NCBI GenBank assembly: GCA_030686995.1
Contig: CM060693.1
Location: 119,749,228-119,813,227, forward strand
Origin: Artemisia argyi
Taxonomy: Eukaryota; Streptophyta; Magnoliopsida; Asterales; Asteraceae
Length of the DNA: 64,000 nt
Reading direction: 5' to 3'
In this document: piece by piece, positions 35,141 to 45,128 of the stretch
Numbering within the stretch: the stretch's first letter is position 1
Layout: every line of letters starts with the position of its first letter
Notes under the pieces: model-generated
What the model saw: only the letters and a program-made list of their open reading frames with translations
Told to the model about the DNA's origin: nothing
Databases searched by the model: none
Program-made: the position numbers and the translations under genes

Positions 35141-36138
35141 GGTTAAAATGGTTTAAAGTTCCAGAAATTTTGATGAAGAAGGTGTGGTTTGATAGTGTTT
35201 AGGATGGTTTAATTTATAGTGATGAAGGTTTGTGGGAAGGAGTGTTTGGATTTTGATGTTAGTCCATACAAAAATGGTGGTTCCTAATGATTTGAAAAAC
35301 TTAATTGTGGGTTGTCAAATCATGGAAGTCAATCCAATGAAAATGGTGAAGTGAGAAGACAAGTTTTGCACTAAATGCATAGTGGTTTTGGTGGATTTGT
35401 GGTAGTATAAATCTCAGGGATTTCAAGGACCCCTTAAAAGGGTTCCTTCCTTTATGTTTGAGGGGTCCTTGATGTTGTTATGGTTAAATTTGAATTTTGG
35501 CGGGAATTGGTTTTGGTTAAGTTCATGGAAGAAGGAGTATCCTATTATGCTAAACACATTGCAAGTAATGGGTTTCTACCTAAAAAGATTGGATTTTGGT
35601 GTTTCAATGTTGAATTGGCGAAAAAGAAAACAAAAAATCTGCAGGCTACTGGCGGTACCCTCAGATGACACAGGCGGAACCCAAAATAGGGTACCGTCTG
35701 ATCCGTTGGGCAAATTCTGGGTTACCCAGAATTTGTACTGGCGGAACCCAAATTTGGGATCCGCCGGATCCGCCAGGGCTGAAAAAGTTCACAGTCCGCG
35801 TTTTTGACCCGCGAAACGATTTTCAAAATTTTCGAAAACTCCTAAAATCAAAGAGATACTTCATTTCTGGTTAGGCAATGCAAAAATTAGACACCTAAAC
35901 ACACATATCATAGGAGTTTGACCTTGAGGTCAAGAATTTCACCATACTTAGTGAAAATATCATAACCATGAAAATTTGACAACTTGCCAAAAGTTGTCTT
36001 CCTGCAACATTGTTAGTTGAAACATGTTCCAAAGTGTATCAAACATTGTACTAACACACAAATACATCACAAAGATTGTTTAAACTACCAAATTGTTCCA
36101 ATAGCACCTTGTGCCAAACACTCCTAACACACCCGCAC

Positions 36139-37248
36139 TCATTGACGGTCCATCTTCTTCTTCATCTTCCCGAGGAATCTCCCGATGTTTTTGAACATCC
36201 CCTTTGTTTGCTTGAACTCCTCCAACTCATTTGGAATATCCGGAAGTTGGGAAAGGTATTCTAGAGGTGGGAGCCTAGAGTTTGGCAAATTGTCATCTTC
36301 ACTCATTGAGGAAGATGAAGATGAGGTAGGAGGATGTGGGCGTTTTCCTTGGGCTTTGTAAACTCTCTTATCACTAAGTGGAACAAAGGTGTGTGGAATG
36401 AGAGTGTAGTCAAGACGAAGACCATTTGAAGTTGGTGGAATGGGTGAGATGAACCTAAAGAGACGGGTTAAGAGCATTCCATACGGCATAGCCGTTGTGC
36501 CATGCACGGGAATGTCGGCCATTCTCTTGGCCATGTAATAGGCAAGGTTGAAAGGTTGCCTAACAGACAAGGAGTAGAGCATATAGCAAAGGCAAAGGTT
36601 GATATGGTCACGGTTCCCTATTGTGCTAATGACATTGGCTCTAAGGACTTCCTCCCATTTCTTGAATTGGGGCTTAAGTTCGTTCATTTCCATTCAATAT
36701 GGGTCCTTATCGACCTCATTCCCCGAACGGGTTCTCCTAGTGGTGGTGGTCCTAACAAAGAGGTGGTCACGGAGTACATCTTTTGAGGCAAGGGGTGTGT
36801 CATAAGGGTGGATACGGTCTTGGAGGTTGTCAAGAGTTGAGAGGGAGTGCAAGTCGGAATAGAGGCAAGTACCACGGTTTGGGACACCTAGGATTTGAGC
36901 AAACTCCTCAAGAGTGAAGGAGTATTGATGACCGCTAACCCTAAAGTTGATAGACATATGACCATAGTCATCCGTGGAGAGGACGGAGGATGCATAGAAC
37001 TCTAGAATGAACCTAGGACAAATAGGCTCGTCGATATTCAAAAGACACTCAAAGTTGATTGTGGCAAAATCGGCGTAAAGGTTTGTGCCTTCTAGGAAAG
37101 ATGGGTCAATGGTTCTACCCTCATGGACATAGTGTTTTTCTAGGGCTTTAAAAACGTTTACTTGATTTGCGTTAAGGCCTTTGATTTTGTGGTGTTTTGG
37201 TAGGTACTTAATGGTGTCCTTGTGGTCGTAGTGGGTTAGAGGAGGCAT
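36139..37248 (-). pseudogene. SIRE-like accessory ORF 1, interrupted by one stop
   Basis: One reading frame from 37248 to 36139 (about 369 residues) with a single in-frame TGA at 36696-36694. The first half starts MPPLTHYDHKDTIKYLPKHH and holds FECLLNIDEPICPRFILEFY and YSFTLEEFAQILGVPNRGTC. The second half has LRANVISTIGNRDHINLCLC and YYMAKRMADIPVHGTTAMPY, then a Ser-rich stretch and a Lys-rich end (KGMFKNIGRFLGKMKKKM). This matches the 'putative plant transposon protein' type of accessory ORF found downstream of pol in some plant retrotransposons. Its function is unknown. No catalytic or membrane signature was seen. Confidence 0.75.
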
Positions 37249-38082
37249 GATGATTCCTAGAACAACAAAATTTCACATTTTAGTTTAAGTAAACCACTAT
37301 TATAATGTGGAAGTTCTAGTGTGTGCCTATATGAAAACAATGTGGAGGTGCGGTTATCTTGACTCATTTTGATGCTTCAAAATCGTTTTATGCAAGTTTT
37401 GTTATAAAACAAAAGATAACCCAAACGCTCCTAGTTCAATGTAGCTTCGTTTGAATATACCCGAAAATACATATTGGTTATGTATTCCCTTTAGCATTCA
37501 AGAGACATTATGCAAGTGATGTTTTAAACATAACGTTTTGATTTTGTATTCTCAATGTGAGACGAAAAAATATTTGTCCTACTTGTGAGAAATTTTTGGA
37601 AAGAATTGACATGGGGTGTTTTAGCACACATGTTTATACTAATTAAAGATGCAATTCCTAACTATGGGAAACATGATTAGTTTTATTAAACACCTAATCT
37701 AATGCATGAGTTTTTCAAGTTAGTGCATAACCCCAAGTTTTTGTTTTTGTGCAAGAAATAGAATTCCTAGACTCAGATCAGGATTGTAATCATGTTTAGA
37801 ATACTTACAATGATGATTGATTAGCAATGTAAATGAATGAAGGACCAAGAATTCGTAGGTGTGGATGAGTGGTAAAGTGAATAGTAACAGTTTGGAAGTG
37901 GTGGTATGAGATAATGGGTGTTTGGTTTAATATAAACAAAGAATGTGATTCTGCAGGACGACGGATACGGCGGAACCCTGAGGTGGGTTCCGTCCGTTAT
38001 GGTTGAGGGTTCCGCCGACCCTGCTGAGAAAAATGGTTTTGGATTTGTTTTGATTTTTGTGATTTTTGTCTAATGTCCAAAA

Positions 38083-40776
38083 CTACAATGTAGGTTCCAT
38101 GAGTCCTAAGCCTAGTCTAAGAAGGTTAAAAGGTTCACGTTTAAGAGGTTTAGTGAGAATGTCGGCTATGTTATCTTCGGAAGAAACTTTCTCAATTGAG
38201 ATATTTCCTTTTTGGACGTTGTCACGAAGGAAATGATGACGGATTTCAATATGTTTGGTACGAGCATGTTGAACCGGGTTTTTGCTAAGATCAATGGCAC
38301 CTTTGTTGTCACAAAGAATTGTGATGTCGTTGAGTTGAATTCCGTAGTCGACAAGAGCTTGCTTCATCCAAAGAGCTTGTTGACATGCCTTTCCGGCCGA
38401 AACGTACTCGGCTTCCGTTGTTGAGATAGCAAGAGCCGTTTGCTTCTTAGAGAACCATGAGGTGAGACAATGTCCAACAAAAGTACAAATACCACTTGTG
38501 CTTTTTCTATCGACATAGTCACCGGCATGGTCCGAGTCGGCATACACTATGGTGTCTATTCCCGTTCCTTTGGGATACCATAAACCTAAATGTGTAGTGC
38601 CCTTAATATACCTAAAAATCCTTTTTACGGCTTCGAGATGGGTAGTTTTAGGATCTTCTTGAAAACGAGCACATAGACAAACACTAAACATAATGTCGGG
38701 TCTACTAGCCGTTAGGTAAAGTAGACTACCAATCATACCTCTATATTTAGTGCTATCTACAGATTCACTTTCCTCATCCTTGGTGAGTTTAGTTTCTGTG
38801 GACATGGGAGTTTTGATTGGTTTCGAATCTTCTAGTCCAAATTTCTTAAGCATGTCCTTAATATATTTAGATTGGTTAAAGAAGATACCATCTTCTAGTT
38901 GTTTGATTTGGAGTCCTAAGAAAAAGTTGAGTTCTCCCATCATACTCATTTCAAACTCGTCATGCATGATTTTTGAGAAATCCACACATAATTCTTGACA
39001 AGTTGATCCGAATATAATGTCATCAACATAGATTTGGACTATGATAATATGTGAATCTTTCTTCTTAGTGAAGAGAGTATTATCAACTAAGCCCATGGTA
39101 TACTTATGGTCAACTAGGAATGTTTTAAGTCGATCATACCATGCTTTTGGAGCTTGCTTAAGTCCGTAAAGAGCCTTTTTAAGTTTGTAAACATAATTAG
39201 GTTTTTCAAAATCGATGAAGCTCGGTGGTTGAGCAACATACACTTCTTCATTAATGACTCCGTTTAGAAATGCACTTTTGACGTCCATTTGAAAGAGTTT
39301 AAAATTATGTGCACACGCATAAGCAAGTAATATTCTAATTGACTCGAGCCTAGCTACCGGAGCAAAAGTTTCATCGTAATCAATGCCTTCTTGTTGATTA
39401 TATCCTTGTGCTACTAGCCTAGCTTTGTTTCTAGACACAATTCCATTTTCATCCATTTTATTACGAAAGACCCATTTTGTTCCAATTATTGTTTGACTCT
39501 TTGGTTGAGGAACTAATGTCCATACATCATTCCTAACAAATTGGTTTAATTCTTCTTGCATTGCAATTACCCAAGACTCATCTTTAATGGCTTCATTAAT
39601 GTTTTTCGGTTCAATGGTTGACACGAAACAAAAGTAGTTGCTTTCATTTTGAACTTTTGATCTAAGTGTTCTTTCGTTAATGTTGCCTATGACACTGTCT
39701 AATGGATGACTTTTAGATTCTTTGACATTGACAAGTTCTTTGTTTAATAGTTCATCTTCCTTGTCATTACCTAAGATTTCTTGACATTCAATTGCTTGGC
39801 TTTCAACTAAGTCATCATCTACCAAATGTGATGTCTTAGAGGGAGGTGGACTTTCGTCAAATGTTACGTTTAACGATTCCTCGACTCTTAAGGTTTCTTT
39901 GTTCAAAACAATGTAAGCTTTACTATTTTGTGAATATCCAAGAAATACACCTTCATAAGACTTTGGGTCAAATTTGGTGAGATAATCCTTGGTGTTAAGA
40001 ATGAAACATTTACTCCCAAACACTCTAAAGTATCCTAATGTAGGCTTTTTACCTTTATATAGTTCATAAGGAGTTTTATTCAAAAATGGTCTAATTAGGA
40101 CTCGATTTAAAATGTACGTTGAAGTATCGACGACATTACACCAAAACTTTTGTTGAATGTTTTGTTCATTAAGCATTGTTTTACTCATCTCTTGCAATGT
40201 CCGGTTTTTACGTTCTACTACACCATTAGATTGAGGAGTACGTGGAGCTGAAAAGTTATGAGTTATTCCATTATTATCACAAAATTTACCAAATTGAAAT
40301 TCATTATCAAATTCACGACCGTGATCCGTTCTAATAGACACAATATTAGACCCTACTTGATTTTGAATTTTCTTACTTAGAATCTCAAATTTATCAAAAG
40401 CTTCATTTTTACTTTTCAAAAATTTTGTCCAAGTATATCTTGAGTAATCATCAACTATGACCAAAGTGTAGAAGTTTCCTCCATAACTTTGTATAGCGGA
40501 TGGACCAAATAAATCCATATGTAAAAGTTCTAGACACCTAGATGTAGAAACCAAGTTTTTAGCCTTATGGCTACCATGGACTTGTTTACCGACTTTGCAA
40601 GCATCACAAAAGTGTTGGTCATATTTCAACTTAGGTAGGTTTCGAACTAAGTCTTTGGAAGAGAGGTTTTGGATTAGTCTCATGTTAGCGTGTCCTAAAC
40701 GTCTATGCCATAAAGTTGAAGATTCATCTAATGAGGTAAGACAAAGTTTGTCTCTAGATGTTGAATCCAACTTCAT
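38083..40776 (-). CDS. Copia pol: integrase, reverse transcriptase, RNase H (897 residues open)
   Basis: Integrase zinc-binding residues H24, H29, C57 and C60; the core has D88 (LLHMDLFGP), D151 (RTDHGREF) and E188 (NGVVERK). The RT region begins near residue 395 with FAPVARLESIR, then QMDVKSAF (D498) and the YVDDIIFG box (583-590). The RNase H domain has YADSDHAGD and the STTEAEYVSAGKAC and CDNKGAIDLSKNP blocks, ending DNIADILTKPL. The ORF is open throughout but is out of frame with the protease segment upstream, so it cannot be made from this copy as a normal gag-pol product. It copies element RNA into DNA and integrates it. Confidence 0.95.
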   Translation of the reverse strand: MKLDSTSRDKLCLTSLDESSTLWHRRLGHANMRLIQNLSSKDLVRNLPKLKYDQHFCDACKVGKQVHGSHKAKNLVSTSRCLELLHMDLFGPSAIQSYGGNFYTLVIVDDYSRYTWTKFLKSKNEAFDKFEILSKKIQNQVGSNIVSIRTDHGREFDNEFQFGKFCDNNGITHNFSAPRTPQSNGVVERKNRTLQEMSKTMLNEQNIQQKFWCNVVDTSTYILNRVLIRPFLNKTPYELYKGKKPTLGYFRVFGSKCFILNTKDYLTKFDPKSYEGVFLGYSQNSKAYIVLNKETLRVEESLNVTFDESPPPSKTSHLVDDDLVESQAIECQEILGNDKEDELLNKELVNVKESKSHPLDSVIGNINERTLRSKVQNESNYFCFVSTIEPKNINEAIKDESWVIAMQEELNQFVRNDVWTLVPQPKSQTIIGTKWVFRNKMDENGIVSRNKARLVAQGYNQQEGIDYDETFAPVARLESIRILLAYACAHNFKLFQMDVKSAFLNGVINEEVYVAQPPSFIDFEKPNYVYKLKKALYGLKQAPKAWYDRLKTFLVDHKYTMGLVDNTLFTKKKDSHIIIVQIYVDDIIFGSTCQELCVDFSKIMHDEFEMSMMGELNFFLGLQIKQLEDGIFFNQSKYIKDMLKKFGLEDSKPIKTPMSTETKLTKDEESESVDSTKYRGMIGSLLYLTASRPDIMFSVCLCARFQEDPKTTHLEAVKRIFRYIKGTTHLGLWYPKGTGIDTIVYADSDHAGDYVDRKSTSGICTFVGHCLTSWFSKKQTALAISTTEAEYVSAGKACQQALWMKQALVDYGIQLNDITILCDNKGAIDLSKNPVQHARTKHIEIRHHFLRDNVQKGNISIEKVSSEDNIADILTKPLKREPFNLLRLGLGLMEPTL

Positions 40777-40934
40777 GACGTATACGTTGTTCTTAAGGAC
40801 ACCTTTGGCTACGGTTATACCATCTTTAAGTATTTTACTACCGTTTTCACTAAAAAGGACATTATACTTATTACGACAAAGTTGACTAATACTAAGAAGA
40901 TTAAATCCTAAGTTATCAACATGAGCAACATCAT

Positions 40935-41123
40935 CTATAAAAGGGAGTCATGAGAGATTGTACCTTTTCCGATGATTTTGCTCTTAGCATTACTACCAAA
41001 CGTAACATTACCTCCATCACATTTGTGATATGTTGAAAAGAGGCTTTTATTACCCGTCATGTGCCTTGAACAACCGCTATCTTTGATCCATTCATCCGGA
41101 TCCAAACAAACTTTGAGGCACAC
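40935..41123 (-). pseudogene. Copia protease segment, cut off from gag and pol
   Basis: Contains the aspartic protease signature WIKDSGCSRHMTG, with the catalytic DSG. It is in the gag frame but is preceded by two in-frame stops just after gag (between 41142 and 41124), and is followed by a frame change before 40776. It belongs to the same original polyprotein. Confidence 0.88.
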
Positions 41124-41141
41124 CTATTTTATGAAAAACAC

Positions 41142-43016
41142 TCAAACATTTGGTCCCCAATTTCTCATGGGTCCATTTTGGTTAAGCATGCCATTAATTT
41201 GTTCCAAGTATGAAAATAGAGCATAAGAGTTCCATGACATGTGGTTTGGAGTTTGGTAATGTCTAGGAGTGTTTTGGTTCCAAGTATGTTGGTAGTTTGG
41301 TCGAGCGTTGAAGTTGCTCTTTGGAAAGGGGTGTTTGGGAATTAGAGTCTTAGGTCTTGGTTGAGTAGTTTTAGCTCTAAATTCATTTTTACTAAGTCCT
41401 ACTCCAGTTCTAAAGGCAGGTTTTGTTCCATTTTTATATGTAACTTTAACAAATTTTGAACGATCCGATGTGGATGGAGTTACTGCTGCAGCAGACCTGG
41501 CGGAACCCTCGGGGCCAACGGGCGGAACCCTAATTTGGGTTCCGTCTGGTCCGCGGGCTACTGTAGCAATTTTGTTTGTTTCATGTGCGTTCTTTTCTTG
41601 TTTCGTTTGACCCTTAATGATTTCTACTTTCCTGAAACCTAGACATGTTTTATCAAAAGGTGACTTTTGAAGTTTCATAATTTCATCCGCACATGAAATG
41701 CTCTTATCGAACTTTTTGAACTTTGTGGTTTGTTTGATTAGATCATTTTGAGTAATTTTAAGTTTCTCAACTTCAAGTTTAAGTTCTTCGCATGATTTGC
41801 ATGAGGTGTCAATACATTTACCCTTTTCTAATCTCTTAGCTTTTTCTTTTAACTCATAGACTTCATTTTCTAAAAACTCCTTTTTAGTTTTCAAAAATTT
41901 ATTTTTGTTTATGATTTTTAAGCTTAACTCACAAAGTTTGTTATATTCATTTTGTAAAGTATCATCATCTATAGAGGAGTAAGATGAGTCGGAGAGTACC
42001 TCATTTGAGTTGTGAGCCATGAGAGCAATATCATCATTCTTTGGCTCATCATCATCTCCTTCATAGTCACTCCAAGCACCACCCACAAAAGCTTGTTGAG
42101 GTTTGCTCTTAGGTGGTTTTGGACATTCTCCTACAAGATGACTTGTGTCTCCACACCTATAACATTTTCTTTCAACTTTTCCTTTTCGATCATCACGATC
42201 TTTCCGGAAGGTTTTCTTGTCATCTTTAGGTTGCCTTACAAACTTTCCTCGCCTACGAAAGAACTTCTTGAAGTCTCTCACGGCCATAGCATATTCCTCA
42301 TCATCACTATCCGAAGTAGATTCTTCATCATCACTTGATTGGACTCTAGCTTTCAAGGCAATGGACTTAACTTTTTCTTTCTTGCCTCTAACTAGTTCCG
42401 AATCTTTTTCCATTACCATTTCATGAACTTTGAGGTTTCCAATAAGCTCATCAAGTGACATGCTTGAAAGATCTTTGGATTCTTCAATTGCCGTCACTTT
42501 TGCTCTCCACTTCGGATGGAGTGCTCTAAGAAATTTCCTGACAAAGTTCTTACTACAAAAAGATTCATCAAGTGCTTTAAGTGAAGTAATAATAGTGTTA
42601 AACCTAGCAAAGGCATTATCAATAATCTCATCTTCGGAAATAACAAATTGTTCATATTGTTGAACAAGAAGATCAATTTTGTTATCTTTAACTTGTGAGT
42701 TTCCTTGATGAGTGACAATTAAAGAATGCCAAATATCTTTGGCGGTTTTACACAAAAAGACTCTTTCATATTATTTCTTAGGCAAAGCATTATAAAGCAT
42801 CATTTTAGCTTCATTATTTTTACCTATTAATTTCTTTTGATCATCATCTTTGATGTTAGTAACTACGTTATCACCATCAATAATTATATACCACAAATCT
42901 ATATCTTTAGATTTCACGTAAGTTTCAAAACGGTTTTTCCAATATATAAAACCATTTGCTTCAAAGAGTGGTGGTCTTTGCATAGATTGCCCTTCTTTGT
43001 AATTTTCAAAATCCAT
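41142..43016 (-). pseudogene. SIRE-like gag with one internal stop
   Basis: The start ATG is at 43016 (MDFENYKEGQSMQRPPLFEA), a conserved gag start in copia elements. An in-frame TAA near 42771 splits it, after which the frame is open to 41142 (KTAKDIWHSL, HQGNSQVKDNKIDLLVQQYE). A CCHC zinc knuckle CYRCGDTSHLVGEC (C-x2-C-x4-H-x4-C) is followed by an acidic stretch and a Lys/Glu/Leu-rich coiled coil (KLCELSLKIINKNKFLKTKK and EELKLEVEKLKI). The C-terminal region is basic and Asn/Pro-rich. The coiled coil is typical of Sirevirus gag. A GC-rich hairpin segment (41499-41546) is part of the coding frame, giving a Gly/Pro/Arg-rich insert. Confidence 0.9.
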
Positions 43017-43067
43017 GGATCGTTTCAAGTTTTAAAAACAATATATTTTAAAAGCTTGAGTAACGTA

Positions 43068-43082
43068 GCTCTTGATGCCAAT
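43068..43082 (-). promoter_or_regulatory. Primer-binding site of the SIRE-like element
   Basis: Next to the 5' LTR the element strand reads ATTGGCATCAAGAGC, close to the TGGTATCAGAGC complement of the initiator tRNA-Met 3' end, with an extra A and one substitution. Confidence 0.75.
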
Positions 43083-44205
43083 TGTGGAAAACTAGAAGGG
43101 GGGTTGAATAGTTTACCGATTAAAATCTTTTTAACTTGTTAAGTTAGCTTTGAAACTTTCCGTTTGATCAAAGATATATGCACAAACACAATATATAACA
43201 AGTAAGTAAATGAAAGAAACGATCAAACCACAACACGAGTATTTATCGTGGTTCGGCTACAAGGACTCTTTTTCCTTGCCCTACGTACACGCCCCGAGTA
43301 TCCAACTCGAGAGTTTCTTTCACTAGTCAACAAGCTCCTTTCACCGGCGGAGAAAACCTTACACGTCGCTTATAATTTTACCGACACAAAGCTAAATGCT
43401 GAGTTCTTTTACAAGGGCACAACCACTCCCGTTAGTTCTTTTACTAGGGTACAACAACTCCCAACACTCTTTGTATTTTGAGGACTAAAATACTAACCAC
43501 TCACTACAGAATATACACAAACAAATGAAGTGTAAACAACACGAGTTTACACAATACTAAGCTACCAAGTCTTGCAACGTTGTGTTGGAAACTTGTAACT
43601 TTTCACGACCTTGTGAGCTTCTTTGCTACAAAAGGAAACTTCACATTTACAATGTTAAGAAGTTAGAAGAAAAGATGAGTGTGTGTGTAAAATATGATCT
43701 CAAGAGGTTAGCCAAAAATCAAGTTATGGCTTGGTATTTATAGCACAACATTCTGCATGCTTGGCGGATCAGGCGGAACCCTCAGATGGGTTCCGCCCGT
43801 GTACCCCCAGGGTACCGCCGGGTCTGCAGTAGGTTTATGCAATAACTCTTCAAACCAAACAAGGTCTTGTCTCATAAATCCTAGCAACCAAACAATGTCA
43901 CATCACTTAAAAACAAGTCAAATACAAAGCTTGCAAGCAACAACAAAGTTAGTCAAACACATTTCTTTCCATAAATACATAATGACAAAACTTGCCATAA
44001 ATGTGATGTGACAATTTCTAATTTAAGAAATAAACTTGTGTTGTGTTTTATGAAATGTAAAATGTAGCAAAAGTCTAGTTTATGCAAGTCTTAAAAAGTA
44101 AGATTATGTTTTGCTTAGAAACAAAGGTTTACATTTTGTCGTTAACAAAACTTAGCGAAGATCGTAAAATATAAATAACGTTTTTAGGCGATATTTGTAT
44201 TAACA
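43083..44205 (-). repeat. 5' LTR of the SIRE-like element
   Basis: 1123 bp, the same length as the 3' LTR, with about 9 substitutions between them. It carries the same hairpin at 43772-43797. Confidence 0.95.
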
Positions 44206-44356
44206 CAGGTGAAAGTCAAACGGGTGAAAGTCACTTGGTTTATTGACTAGCACTAGTAAGAATTTAATACTCTTTTACCTACCTCACATAATGAAGTAAA
44301 TTATCCTACCAACTAGGATAATAAAGTCTCCTTCCAACTTTGTCAAAAACATAGAT

Positions 44357-44755
44357 ATGGCAGAATCTGTAACCCAAAAATTAAAGAGAAAGAAAATGAT
44401 TAGTAATGATACACAGGTAGAGGAAGTAAGTGGTTGTGTAATTGGTCTTGGTATTAGAAGTAGGAACAAAACAGGAGGGGGTGGTGCAAAGGTAGAGGTA
44501 TTGGACAAAAGATGCATTGTCTGTTGTGGGGATGTTAAGTGTTGGAGGCATGCTTACACAGGTGGAAGTGTTGTTATACTTGAAAAGGCAGGTTGTGCAA
44601 CGGTAGAGGAAGTAAGTTGTGGTGTCATTGGTATGGGTATTACAAGTAGAAACAAAAGTGCAGGGGGTGGTGCAGATGCAACTCAATCAACTGAAGCAAA
44701 GAAGAAGAGTAAAAAGAAGCCAAGAAAGTTCATTAAAAACAACACCACAAACTGA
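44357..44755 (+). CDS. Unknown ORF inside the MULE with an internal 24-residue repeat
   Basis: 132 residues starting MAESVTQKLKRKKMISNDTQ. It contains VEEVSGCVIGLGIRSRNK(T)GGGGA and, further on, VEEVSCGVIGMGITSRNKSAGGGA, an internal duplication. Cys residues lie between them (CIVCCGDVKCWRH). The C-terminus is Lys-rich (KKKSKKKPRKFIKNN), possibly a nuclear localisation signal. It is on the same strand as the ORF at 31893; with the copia element removed it starts about 0.4 kb downstream of that ORF's end. I do not recognise it. It may be a second exon or gene of the MULE's plus-strand unit, or a chance ORF from a duplicated sequence. Confidence 0.4.
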   Translation: MAESVTQKLKRKKMISNDTQVEEVSGCVIGLGIRSRNKTGGGGAKVEVLDKRCIVCCGDVKCWRHAYTGGSVVILEKAGCATVEEVSCGVIGMGITSRNKSAGGGADATQSTEAKKKSKKKPRKFIKNNTTN

Positions 44756-45128
44756 ATCATTATAGTTTTGGGCATGTCCAAACCACAAACTGAATCACTA
44801 TGTTTAGTCTGTGTTTTAATGTTTCATTAATGTGAGTTTCTTGTTTATGTTTGTGATACGTATCAAATACACTAATGAAGTATAAACATATGCGAAGACA
44901 TTATTCATACAAAATCTGGATCATGAGATCCATTACATTCATTAACCATAACATGGTTGATGCAAACAAACATAGAATATATCAGAAACATAAACATTTT
45001 TGCAAGTTTGACTTTTGAAAGTCCAACTGCAATGGGTTCAAACATATTGTTCTAAACACAATCAAGTTAAACAAAGATTACAAATATAGAATCCAACAGA
45101 CAATAACGTTAAACATATTGTTCAAAGA

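Larger units (their letters stand above)
32564..44205 (-). mobile_element. Complete-length SIRE/Maximus-type Ty1-copia retrotransposon
   Basis: Two 1123-bp LTRs with TG/CA ends are flanked by the 5-bp duplication CAGGT (32559-32563, 44206-44210). Order on the minus strand: 5' LTR, primer-binding site, gag, protease, integrase-RT-RNase H, accessory ORF 1, accessory ORF 2, polypurine tract, 3' LTR. LTRs over 1 kb, a gag with a coiled-coil tail and extra ORFs between pol and the 3' LTR fit the Sirevirus group. LTR divergence is about 0.8%, so insertion was recent, yet this copy carries several coding breaks. It lies inside the MULE. Confidence 0.95.

Noticed and set aside
42012..42663. Plus-strand ORFs over gag
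   Set aside because: Antisense to gag; no independent evidence.
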